From contig JAACVA010000141.1 in NCBI GenBank assembly GCA_009992615.1, forward strand, positions 592 through 6,567: 5,976 bases of DNA, given 5' to 3'. Position numbers and translations under genes: made by a program. This DNA is from Rhodobacterales bacterium. Its GTDB lineage: Bacteria; Pseudomonadota; Alphaproteobacteria; Rhodobacterales; Rhodobacteraceae. Below the pieces are notes generated by a model. It did no database searches and was not told the origin of the DNA. It was given only the letters and a program-made list of their open reading frames with translations. Positions 1 to 5,976 of the stretch are shown here, piece by piece (position 1 is the stretch's first letter; the number at the start of each line of letters is the position of its first letter).

Positions 1-26
1 CTGTGTTGTCGGTGGTTCTGGGATGA
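1..26 (+). other. possible 3' end of the upstream gene, overlapping soxA
   Basis: The reading frame starting at base 3 stays open and stops at TGA 24-26. This would form an ATGA overlap with the soxA start codon at 23-25, the usual style of junction in sox operons, where soxD (the small zinc-binding delta subunit) normally precedes soxA. Only about seven codons are visible (V-L-S-V-V-L-G), too few to identify a protein. The frame could equally be open by chance. Confidence 0.22.
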
Positions 27-2938
27 GGGTGCCCGGGCGCGGATTGCTGAACGCGGCACAACAGGTGCGGTTCAACTTTGACGGGGTGGCTTACGACGGG
101 TTGGCGGGCGACAGTCTGGCCTCGGCGCTGTTGGCCAATGGGGTGCGGTTGATGGGCCGGTCGTTCAAATACCACCGCCCGCGCGGCGTGGTGACGGCGG
201 GGTCGGACGAACCCAACGCCCTGGTCACCGTTGGGCGCGGCGCGGCGCAACGACCCAATGCGCGCGCGCCCATGGTCGAGCTGTTCGAAGGGTTGGAGGC
301 GGTCAGCCAGAACCGCTGGCCCAGTCTGGCCGTTGACGCGATGCAGGTGAACGACCTGGTGTCGCCGTTCCTGTCGGCGGGGTTCTATTACAAGACCTTC
401 ATGTGGCCCCGCGCCTTTTGGGAAAAGCTGTATGAACCGGTGATCCGCCGCGCCGCCGGTCTGGGGGCGCTGTCGGGCGTGGCGGCGGCGGATGAGTCCG
501 ACAAGGTGTTCGGGTTTTGTGATCTGTTGGTGATCGGCGGTGGGCCTGCCGGGCTGATGGCGGCGCTGGTGGCGGGGCGGGCGGGGGCCGATGTTATCCT
601 GGCGGATGAGCGGGATCGCATGGGGGGGCGGCTGCTGGACGAGAAGGAGGGGGTGGGCGGCATGGCCGGGCACGCCTGGGTGGCGGGGGTTCTGGACGAA
701 TTGGACAGCCTGCCCAACCTGCGCCGCCTGGTGCGCTGTACGGTCACCGGGGCCTATGACGGCGGCACCTATGGCGCGGTGCAGCGTGGCGCGCCCGGCG
801 TCGCGCACGAGACATTCTGGCGCATTGCCGCCCGGCGCGCGGTACTGTGTGCCGGTGCGCTGGAACGCGGCATCGCCTTTCCGGGCAACGACCGGCCGGG
901 GGTGATGATGGCCGGGGCGGTGCGCGGGTATCTGCACCGTTACGGCGTTGCGGCGGGGCGGTCTGTTGCGGTTTTTGCCAACAACGATCACGCCCATTGC
1001 ACGGCGCGCGACATGGCGGCTGCGGGGCTGCGGGTGGCCTGTGTCATCGACACCCGCCCCGAGGCACCGGCCAGCACCGGTGACTGGCCGGTCTATACCG
1101 AAGGGGCGGTGACCGGCACCAGCGGACGGCTGGGCCTGCGCTCGATCAGCCTGCGCCACGCGGGCGGACAGCGCGATGTGTTCGTCGATACGCTGGCCGT
1201 GTCGGGGGGCTGGAACCCGGCGGTGCATCTGACCTGTCACATGGGCGCACGGCCCGTTTGGCGCGACGACATCGCCGCCTTTGTGCCGCCCGAGGCGGCG
1301 GTGCCGGGCCTGCGCGTGGCCGGGGCGGCGGCGGGGGTGTTCACCACCCACGGGGCGCTGTCCACCGGGGTGCGGGCGGCACATGATGCGCTGGACGATC
1401 TGGGGATCAGCGCGACGCCTGCGGATCTGCCCGAGGCCGAGGATGCCGCCTGTTGCATCACCGCCTTCTGGCAGGTGCCGGGCAAGGGGCGGGCCTGGCT
1501 GGATCTGCAAAACGACGTGACGACCAAGGACGTCGCACTGGCTGCGCGGGAAAATTTCCGCAGCGTCGAGCATATGAAACGCTATACCACCCAAGGCATG
1601 GCCACCGATCAGGGCAAGGGCAGCAACGTCACCGCCCTGGCCGTTCTGGCCGATGCCACGGGGCGCAGCATTGCCGCCACCGGCACCACCACGTTTCGCC
1701 CGCCCTATACGCCGGTGGCCATTGCCACGCTGGGGGCGGGGGGCAGCGGTGTCGGGTTCGCACCACAGCGTTTCACCACCTCGCACGCGGCCAGCATTGC
1801 CATGGGGGCGCCGATGGTCGAGGTGGGGCTGTGGTATCGGCCCGGGTATTTCCCGCGCCGGGGTGAAACCACCTGGCGGCAAAGCTGTGACCGCGAGGTG
1901 GCGATGGTGCGGGGTGCTGTGGGGGTCACCGACGTGTCCACGCTGGGCAAGATCGACATTCAGGGCCCCGATGCCGCCGCGTTCCTTGATTTCGTCTATA
2001 CCAACAGGTTCAGCACCTTGCAGCCGGGGCGCGTCCGCTATGGCCTGATGCTGCGCGAGGATGGTCATGTGATGGACGATGGCACCAGCGCCTGTCTGTC
2101 CCCCGGTCATTACCTGATGACGACGACAACCGCCGGGGCGGCGGCGGTGATAAAGCATCTGGATTTCGTCGCGCAAGTTCTGCGCCGCGATCTGAACCTG
2201 CGCTTCACCTCGGTGACCGAACACTGGGCGCAGTTCGCCATTGCCGGGCCAAAGGCGCGTCATTTACTGAACACGCTTCTGGATGATCCGATCGACAATG
2301 CCACCTTTCCGTTCATGGCCTGCGGGGCGGTGACGCTGGCCGGGGTAAAGGGGCGGCTGTTCCGCATTTCGTTTTCGGGGGAACATGCGTATGAAATTGC
2401 CGTGCCCGCCCGCCACGGTGCCGCGCTGTTCCGGCTGTTGGTGGCACAGGCCGAAACACTGGGCGGGGGGGCTTATGGCATGGAGGCGCTGAACGTACTG
2501 CGTCTGGAAAAGGGCCACATCACCCACGCCGAAATCGACGGGCGCAGCACCGCCGGTGATATCGGCATGGCGCGGATGCTGGCGCCGCAAAAGGATTGCA
2601 TCGGCAAGGTGATGGCCGCCCGCCCCGGGCTGAGCGACCCGGCACGCCCGCGCCTCGTGGGGTTGCGCCCGCTCGACCCGACAGCGCCGGTCAGTGCCGG
2701 GGCGCATCTGTTTGCCCCCGGCGCGGCGGCGGTGCGCGAGTATGACGAAGGGTATGTCACATCGGTCGGCTGGTCGGCGACGCTGAACAGCAACCTGTGC
2801 CTGGCCTTCCTGACGCGAGGGGCGGACCGGATCGGTGAACAGGTGCGGCTGGTCGATGCCTTGCGTGGCCACGATACCCTGTGCAGCGTCACCGATCCGG
2901 TGGCCCATGACCCGAAAGGAGAGCGTTTGCGTGGTTAG
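23..2938 (+). CDS. soxA: sarcosine oxidase, alpha subunit (heterotetrameric type)
   Basis: Large subunit of cytoplasmic heterotetrameric sarcosine oxidase, which converts sarcosine to glycine, passes the methyl carbon to tetrahydrofolate and makes H2O2. The 971 residues match the usual family length. Residues ~14-95 form the ferredoxin-like N-terminal domain, with the family signature GDSLASALLANG and SFKYHRPRG but no cluster cysteines. Residues ~167-450 are the dinucleotide-binding region, with GGGPAG at 172-177, an acidic DE pair at 195-196, and SGGWNPAVHLT near 394-404. The linker LQNDVTTKDVALAARENF (495-512) and KRYTTQGMATDQGKGSN (519-535) are family hallmarks. Residues ~575-965 form the aminomethyltransferase (GcvT)-like folate-binding half, with TLGKIDIQGPDAAAFL (640-655), FRISFSGEHAYEI (780-792) and EALNVLRLEKGH (821-832). 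In known family members the alpha subunit binds NAD+ and folate, while flavin sits at the alpha/beta interface. The ATG at 23 gives the normal N-terminus; its ribosome binding site is weak (GGTGG at 11-15), suggesting coupling to an upstream gene. It overlaps soxG by 8 bases. No frameshift or missing domain is seen. Confidence 0.96.
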   Translation: MRVPGRGLLNAAQQVRFNFDGVAYDGLAGDSLASALLANGVRLMGRSFKYHRPRGVVTAGSDEPNALVTVGRGAAQRPNARAPMVELFEGLEAVSQNRWPSLAVDAMQVNDLVSPFLSAGFYYKTFMWPRAFWEKLYEPVIRRAAGLGALSGVAAADESDKVFGFCDLLVIGGGPAGLMAALVAGRAGADVILADERDRMGGRLLDEKEGVGGMAGHAWVAGVLDELDSLPNLRRLVRCTVTGAYDGGTYGAVQRGAPGVAHETFWRIAARRAVLCAGALERGIAFPGNDRPGVMMAGAVRGYLHRYGVAAGRSVAVFANNDHAHCTARDMAAAGLRVACVIDTRPEAPASTGDWPVYTEGAVTGTSGRLGLRSISLRHAGGQRDVFVDTLAVSGGWNPAVHLTCHMGARPVWRDDIAAFVPPEAAVPGLRVAGAAAGVFTTHGALSTGVRAAHDALDDLGISATPADLPEAEDAACCITAFWQVPGKGRAWLDLQNDVTTKDVALAARENFRSVEHMKRYTTQGMATDQGKGSNVTALAVLADATGRSIAATGTTTFRPPYTPVAIATLGAGGSGVGFAPQRFTTSHAASIAMGAPMVEVGLWYRPGYFPRRGETTWRQSCDREVAMVRGAVGVTDVSTLGKIDIQGPDAAAFLDFVYTNRFSTLQPGRVRYGLMLREDGHVMDDGTSACLSPGHYLMTTTTAGAAAVIKHLDFVAQVLRRDLNLRFTSVTEHWAQFAIAGPKARHLLNTLLDDPIDNATFPFMACGAVTLAGVKGRLFRISFSGEHAYEIAVPARHGAALFRLLVAQAETLGGGAYGMEALNVLRLEKGHITHAEIDGRSTAGDIGMARMLAPQKDCIGKVMAARPGLSDPARPRLVGLRPLDPTAPVSAGAHLFAPGAAAVREYDEGYVTSVGWSATLNSNLCLAFLTRGADRIGEQVRLVDALRGHDTLCSVTDPVAHDPKGERLRG
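2915..2923 (+). promoter_or_regulatory. soxG ribosome binding site
   Basis: AAAGGAGAG lies inside the end of soxA, with 7 bases between it and the GTG at 2931. This strong Shine-Dalgarno match settles the soxG start, because the same frame is open further upstream (to an ATG at 2835) but has no such signal there, and the extra residues do not resemble the family. Confidence 0.75.
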
Positions 2939-3455
2939 CCTGATCGCCCGAACCCCCGCCGAGGGGCTGTTGCCCGCCACCATCGCAGGCCTGACCCTGG
3001 CCGAGGTGACGCCACTGGCGATTACCGCCGTCCTGCCCTTTGCCGGACAGGATGACGCGGTGTCGCGCGACATGGGGTTCACCTTTCCCGCGCCCAACCG
3101 CACCACGGCGCAGGGCGATACCCTGGCCATCTGGGCGGGGCGCGACATGGCGCTGGTGCTGGGTGATCCGCCCGCCACGCGCCACGCCGCCATGGTCGAT
3201 CAGTCGGACGCCTGGGCGGTGCTCGATTTGACGGGGCAGGGCGGCGACAAGGTGCTGGCGCGCCTGTGCCCCATCGACACGCGCCCGGCGGCGTTTCCCC
3301 CCGGCCACACAGCGCGCAGCCTGCTGGGCCATGTGCAGGCCAGCATCACCCGCCTGTCGGGTGATGCCCTGCGCCTGATCGTGCCGCGCTCGATGGCGCA
3401 GACGGCGGTGCATGACCTGACCCGCGCCATGGGCCACGCCCAGCGTCAAATGTGA
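2931..3455 (+). CDS. soxG: sarcosine oxidase, gamma subunit
   Basis: Small subunit of heterotetrameric sarcosine oxidase, 174 residues from a GTG start, within the usual family range (about 170-210). It is a GcvT-like helper that packs against the alpha subunit and has no known catalytic site of its own. The C-terminal half carries the conserved pattern: AVLDLTGQG (96-104), a leucine-cysteine-proline-aspartate stretch LCPIDTRPAAFPPG (112-125), TARSLLGHV (127-135) and LIVPRSMAQT (149-158). The N-terminal half is poorly conserved, as is normal for the family. It follows soxA with an 8-base overlap (soxA stops at TAG 2936-2938), implying translational coupling and matched amounts of the two subunits. 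It is the last gene of its operon in the window: a hairpin begins at its stop codon and the next gene is on the opposite strand. No signal peptide or membrane segment is visible. Confidence 0.9.
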   Translation: MVSLIARTPAEGLLPATIAGLTLAEVTPLAITAVLPFAGQDDAVSRDMGFTFPAPNRTTAQGDTLAIWAGRDMALVLGDPPATRHAAMVDQSDAWAVLDLTGQGGDKVLARLCPIDTRPAAFPPGHTARSLLGHVQASITRLSGDALRLIVPRSMAQTAVHDLTRAMGHAQRQM

Positions 3456-3486
3456 AAGATCGGGCGCGGCTTTGCGCCCGGTTCAC
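3452..3486 (+). terminator. likely terminator hairpin after soxG
   Basis: Imperfect inverted repeat: an outer stem GTGAA (3452-3456) with TTCAC (3482-3486), a short internal bulge, then a perfect inner stem CGGGCGC (3461-3467) with GCGCCCG (3474-3480) closing a six-base loop GGCTTT. The 12 pairs include the soxG stop codon. No clear T-run follows, so it is not a textbook intrinsic terminator. It may rely on Rho, or protect the 3' end of the mRNA. Confidence 0.5.
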
Positions 3487-3574
3487 CGGTTTCAGGCAGA
3501 CGGGCCGCCTGTCACAGAACCGTCCGCAGTTGCATCATCGGAAATGTCTGAAAGCGGGCGGTGAGCCGGGCAAA

Positions 3575-3621
3575 CGGGGCGCAGCTTTGGCTTGCAAGCC
3601 GGTCACGGGGTTTGCGCCCCG
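3575..3621 (-). terminator. inverted repeat at the 3' end of the SMP-30 gene, possible terminator
   Basis: CGGGGCGCA (3575-3583) and TGCGCCCCG (3613-3621) are a perfect 9-base inverted repeat. Between them lies a 12-base palindrome, GGCTTGCAAGCC (3589-3600). The structure straddles the minus-strand stop codon at 3603-3605. On the minus strand the stem is followed by TTTGCCC, only a very short T-run. A competing smaller hairpin (CGGGG 3606-3610 with CCCCG 3617-3621) uses the same right arm. Its position fits termination of the right-hand operon, but the base pattern alone is not decisive in such GC-rich DNA. Confidence 0.35.
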
Positions 3622-4517
3622 GTCGTCGCCAGGATAATGCGGTACACCGAGGTGGTTCCAGCGATGAACAGGTGGTTGCGGCGCGGCCCGCCGAAACACA
3701 GGTTTGCCACCATTTCAGGCACAAGTATCTTGCCCAACAGGGTGCCGTCGGGGGCAAAGCAATGCACGCCGTCTGCGGCACTTGACCAGAGGTTTCCGAA
3801 AATATCGGTACGGATGCCGTCCGGGATGCCACTGTCGATCTCGCAAAAGTTCCGTCCATTGCTCAGCTGCGCGCCCTGCACGTCAAACACACGGATCACG
3901 CGGGGCAGATCGGGGTCGTGGCTGGCTGCGCTGTCGGCGATGTAGAGCTGGCGTTCATCGGGCGAAAAGGCCAGGCCGTTGGGCTGATTGAAATCATCGG
4001 CCACCGACGCGAGACCGCCGGTGTCGGGATCAAGGCGAAACACGTTGCGCGCGCTTTGTTGCGGTTCGGCGCGATAGCCTTCGTAATCCGACAGCACGCC
4101 ATAGGTCGGATCGGTGAACCAGATGCTGCCATCCGATTTGACCACCACGTCATTGGGCGAATTCAGGGGCTTGCCGTTAAATTGATCGGCCAGTACGGTG
4201 ATCGCCCCGTCAGGTTCGGTTCGGGTCACGCGGCGTGTGCCATGTTCGCAACTGACCAGCCGACCCTGCCGGTCACGGGTGTGGCCATTGGCGAAATGCG
4301 ATGGCGCGCGAAAGACGCTCAGGCCGCCACCGTCCAGCGCATCGGGCGTCCAGCGCAGGATACGCTGGTTCGGAATGTCACTGAACACCAGACAGTTGAG
4401 ATCGGCAAACCAGACCGGCCCCTCGGCCCAGCGACAGCCTGTGACCAGACGATCCAAGGCGGCACTGGGCACGTGAAGATCGCGGAAACGTCGGTCGAAT
4501 TGTTGAAAGACGGTCAT
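3603..4517 (-). CDS. SMP-30/gluconolactonase/LRE family hydrolase (probable sugar lactonase)
   Basis: Predicted six-bladed beta-propeller metal enzyme of 304 residues, a normal length for the family. Members hydrolyse aldonolactones to aldonic acids using a divalent metal. Visible family motifs are WAEGPVW (30-36), with Glu32 as a likely metal ligand; FSDIPNQRILRW (45-56); NSPNDVVV (119-126); GSIWFTDPTYG (130-140); QPNGLAFSPDE (178-188); LYIADS (191-196); and PDGIRTDIFGNLW (232-244). By comparison with characterised members, Asn180 and Asp233 are the other probable metal ligands and Asn122 lies at the active site; this is inferred from motif positions. There is no signal peptide, so it is probably cytoplasmic. 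The ATG is supported by AGGAAGG 7 bases upstream. It starts 12 bases after the second permease gene and is almost certainly co-transcribed with the transporter, which suggests that its substrate derives from the imported sugar. The exact lactone cannot be read from the sequence. Confidence 0.9.
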   Translation of the reverse strand: MTVFQQFDRRFRDLHVPSAALDRLVTGCRWAEGPVWFADLNCLVFSDIPNQRILRWTPDALDGGGLSVFRAPSHFANGHTRDRQGRLVSCEHGTRRVTRTEPDGAITVLADQFNGKPLNSPNDVVVKSDGSIWFTDPTYGVLSDYEGYRAEPQQSARNVFRLDPDTGGLASVADDFNQPNGLAFSPDERQLYIADSAASHDPDLPRVIRVFDVQGAQLSNGRNFCEIDSGIPDGIRTDIFGNLWSSAADGVHCFAPDGTLLGKILVPEMVANLCFGGPRRNHLFIAGTTSVYRIILATTGAQTP

Positions 4518-4524
4518 GGTGGAA

Positions 4525-4531
4525 CCTTCCT
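4525..4531 (-). promoter_or_regulatory. ribosome binding site of the SMP-30 gene
   Basis: On the minus strand AGGAAGG lies 7 bases before the ATG. Its first two bases are also the last two of the upstream permease's TAG stop (4530-4532), so ribosomes finishing the permease end on this site. This arrangement favours translational coupling. Confidence 0.65.
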
Positions 4532-5468
4532 ATTGAATGCGTGCCTGTCGGCCAGACGCGGCAAGGATCACGGTGATGATGATCAGACCCGTCAGAATCA
4601 GTCTGAAACCGGCCCCGAACCCGTATGTATTGAGCATGGACACAACCAGAAACATGAACAGCGACGCGCCCCAGATGCCGGGCACATTGCTGTCGCCCCC
4701 GGCGACAGCGGTGCCGCCTATGACGACGACGGCAATTGACATCAACAGATATTCGGCCCCCATGTTCAACGCCGCACCGCCGGAAAAACAGGCCAGCAGA
4801 TAGCCGGTGACAGAAGCCAGGATGGCGCACAGAACATAGGTGGCAAGGCGCACCCCATCCACCGGAATCCCGGCCATGCGCGCCGCAGGCAGGCTTTGCC
4901 CGATCGCCGAAATCCAGCGCCCATAGATACTGCGGTTCAGCAGGAACCAGGCGGCAACCGTGACGGCCAGCGCGATCAGCGCGAGATTGGGAATGCCAAG
5001 GGTAAGATCGGTGGTGAAATCGGCCATGGCCGAGGGTGGTTTGACCCGGAGCCCCCGGTTTGTCCAGATCGCACTGGATTGCACGATAAAGCTGAGCGAC
5101 AGGGTGGCGATGATCGGCGGGATGCGCAACGCCTTGATCAGCACATAATTGCTGATCCCGACACACAGGCCGATCAGAACCGCAATGCCCAGCCCCGGCA
5201 GGATCAGCCCGTTGTTCTCGGCCATGAACTTCAACGCGACGGTGCCCGAAAGGGTCATCGTGGCGGGAACCGCCAGATCGATGTTGCCGGGGCCAAGAGT
5301 GATGACGAACATCTGCCCGGTGCCCACCATCACGCTGAAGGCTGCAAAGGTCAGCGCGGCCTGCGACAGGCCCAGGCTGCTGGAGCCGCCGGTGGCCAGC
5401 ACGGTGACGATCCAGACCGCGCCGGCGGCCACGAATGACCATATCCACGGTTTGCGCAAAAGGGTCAT
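4530..5468 (-). CDS. sugar-type ABC transporter permease (RbsC/AraH-like), second of a pair
   Basis: Integral inner-membrane protein of 312 residues, the normal size for the BPD_transp_2 permease family (ribose, xylose, galactose and related uptake systems). It is rich in long hydrophobic segments, among them ~11-26, 37-57, 88-110, 161-177, 208-228, 241-257 and 286-304, in line with 8-10 membrane helices. Family landmarks are GPGNIDLAVPATMTLSG (59-75), matching the conserved GGIDLSVG region; LRIPPIIATLSLSFI (114-128); YGRWISAIGQSLPAARMAGI (182-201), the cytoplasmic loop that contacts the ATPase; and AVVVIGGTAVAGG (246-258). Its ATG overlaps the stop of the preceding permease as ATGA, and GAGGTGA lies 7 bases upstream. 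With two distinct permeases in tandem, the channel is probably a heterodimer. The substrate is unknown: a sugar is most likely given the SMP-30 neighbour, but related permeases also carry autoinducer-2, purine nucleosides or polyols. Confidence 0.92.
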   Translation of the reverse strand: MTLLRKPWIWSFVAAGAVWIVTVLATGGSSSLGLSQAALTFAAFSVMVGTGQMFVITLGPGNIDLAVPATMTLSGTVALKFMAENNGLILPGLGIAVLIGLCVGISNYVLIKALRIPPIIATLSLSFIVQSSAIWTNRGLRVKPPSAMADFTTDLTLGIPNLALIALAVTVAAWFLLNRSIYGRWISAIGQSLPAARMAGIPVDGVRLATYVLCAILASVTGYLLACFSGGAALNMGAEYLLMSIAVVVIGGTAVAGGDSNVPGIWGASLFMFLVVSMLNTYGFGAGFRLILTGLIIITVILAASGRQARIQ

Positions 5469-5976
5469 GAGCGTTTCACCTCGAACCGGTTGAGAAGCAG
5501 GCGCAGCCCGAGAACCGCAATCAGGATCATCCCCTGCGCGCCGATTTGCCAGTCGGATGAAATGCGCAGGAACGACAGGAACGATCCTGCCAGCGTCAGC
5601 GTCAAAGCGCCGATCACCGCCCCGATGGCCGAAACGCGCCCGCCGATGAATTCGCCGCCGCCGAGAATTACCCCGGCAATCGACAACAGCGTATAGCGCA
5701 GGGCGATATTGGCATCGGCCGATGTCGTCAGCCCGACCAGAGCGATGCCCGCGGCCACGGCGAATGTCGCGGCCATGGCATAGGCTCCGGCCCGCGCGGC
5801 GATGATCGACCAGCCCGCCCGCTGAACCGACCGGGCATTGCCACCCACCCCGCGCACCAGCACCCCGAAAGACGACCGCATGACGATCAGATGGGCAACT
5901 GCCGCGATGATGATGCTGGCGATGATGGCCATCGGTACAAGCGGCGGTTTCGATATCATGATCGCGCGAATCCAGC
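5465..5976 (-). CDS. sugar-type ABC transporter permease (RbsC-like), 5' end outside the window
   Basis: C-terminal 169 residues of a second permease of the BPD_transp_2 family. The frame is open to the window edge, and the first methionine visible (5957-5959) is internal, since family proteins run about 310-350 residues. Recognisable parts, numbered from that methionine, are a hydrophobic helix (10-27), SSFGVLVRGVGGNARSVQRAG (29-49), which corresponds to the conserved fGR-iyAvGgN-aAA-sG loop facing the ATPase, and LLSIAGVILGGGEFIGGRVSAIGAVIGALTL (91-121), the equivalent of the AAvviGGtsl-GG segment. The protein ends in a short positively charged tail, which fits a cytoplasmic C-terminus. Its TGA shares four bases with the ATG of the next permease. 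The ATPase and substrate-binding protein genes are expected further upstream, beyond base 5976, but cannot be seen. Confidence 0.9.
   Translation of the reverse strand, partial: WIRAIMISKPPLVPMAIIASIIIAAVAHLIVMRSSFGVLVRGVGGNARSVQRAGWSIIAARAGAYAMAATFAVAAGIALVGLTTSADANIALRYTLLSIAGVILGGGEFIGGRVSAIGAVIGALTLTLAGSFLSFLRISSDWQIGAQGMILIAVLGLRLLLNRFEVKRS
5476..5482 (-). promoter_or_regulatory. ribosome binding site of the second permease
   Basis: GAGGTGA on the minus strand, 7 bases before the ATG at 5466-5468, inside the end of the upstream permease gene. It confirms the start at the ATGA overlap. Confidence 0.65.

Noticed and set aside
2264..3193. Open frame of 309 codons on the minus strand, antisense to soxA and soxG
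   Set aside because: It is rich in Arg, Ala, Gly and Pro with no recognisable motif, and lies opposite two well-supported genes across their junction. Long antisense frames are expected in DNA this rich in GC.
3456..3602. Possible small RNA or promoter in the convergent gap
   Set aside because: No -35/-10 pair or conserved RNA element was recognisable, and both flanking genes point into the gap, so only 3' end signals are expected.
3452..3637. Small 61-codon frame starting at the soxG stop and covering the intergenic gap
   Set aside because: It has no ribosome binding site of its own, runs through two hairpins and into the opposing gene, and has a basic, low-complexity composition.
3918..4739. 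Open frame of 273 codons on the plus strand, antisense to the SMP-30 gene
   Set aside because: It has no family resemblance and lies opposite a gene with many conserved motifs.
4378..5448. Open frame of 356 codons on the minus strand, in another frame from the permease and SMP-30 genes
   Set aside because: It spans the junction of two clear genes on the same strand and has an Arg/His/Gly-rich, non-membrane composition typical of a shifted frame.
1..5976. Mobile elements, CRISPR arrays, tRNA or rRNA genes, or a defence system
   Set aside because: No transposase, integrase, terminal repeats, regularly spaced repeats or RNA gene features were seen. The genes are intact metabolic families with uniform GC-rich codon use.

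Overview
The window comes from a GC-rich alphaproteobacterium. Its protein sequences look most like the Rhodobacterales/Roseobacter group; this rests on the style of the sarcosine oxidase and ABC permease proteins, the GC-rich codon use and the tightly packed operons, not on any marker gene. The DNA is almost fully coding, and two incomplete operons run toward each other.

Left half, plus strand (1-3455): the last two genes of a heterotetrameric sarcosine oxidase operon. soxA (alpha, 971 aa) is essentially complete and overlaps soxG (gamma, 174 aa, GTG start) by 8 bases. The beta and delta subunits (soxB, soxD) are not in the window and are expected just upstream of base 1. The complex oxidatively demethylates sarcosine (N-methylglycine) to glycine. 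The methyl carbon passes to tetrahydrofolate as 5,10-methylene-THF and hydrogen peroxide is released.

Middle (3456-3602): a 147-base convergent intergenic gap. It has a strong imperfect hairpin directly at the soxG stop, and a second GC-rich inverted repeat that straddles the stop codon of the opposing operon. No promoter or small gene was seen in it.

Right half, minus strand (5976 down to 3603): the distal end of a second operon. In order of transcription it holds an inner-membrane permease of the ribose/RbsC type whose 5' end lies beyond the window edge, a second full-length permease of the same family (312 aa), and an SMP-30/gluconolactonase-family hydrolase (304 aa). The permeases overlap by 4 bases (ATGA). 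The hydrolase starts 12 bases after the second permease, with its ribosome binding site touching that permease's stop codon. The likely logic is uptake of a sugar or sugar derivative through a heterodimeric channel, with the SMP-30 enzyme opening a sugar lactone made during its oxidation. The ATPase and periplasmic binding protein should lie beyond base 5976.

These are recognisable families in ordinary operon arrangements. I found no convincing sign of a new defence system, mobile element, CRISPR array or RNA gene. The points worth checking are the terminator structures between the operons, the identity of the transported substrate, and whether this sox cluster is the main sarcosine oxidase or a divergent paralogue.
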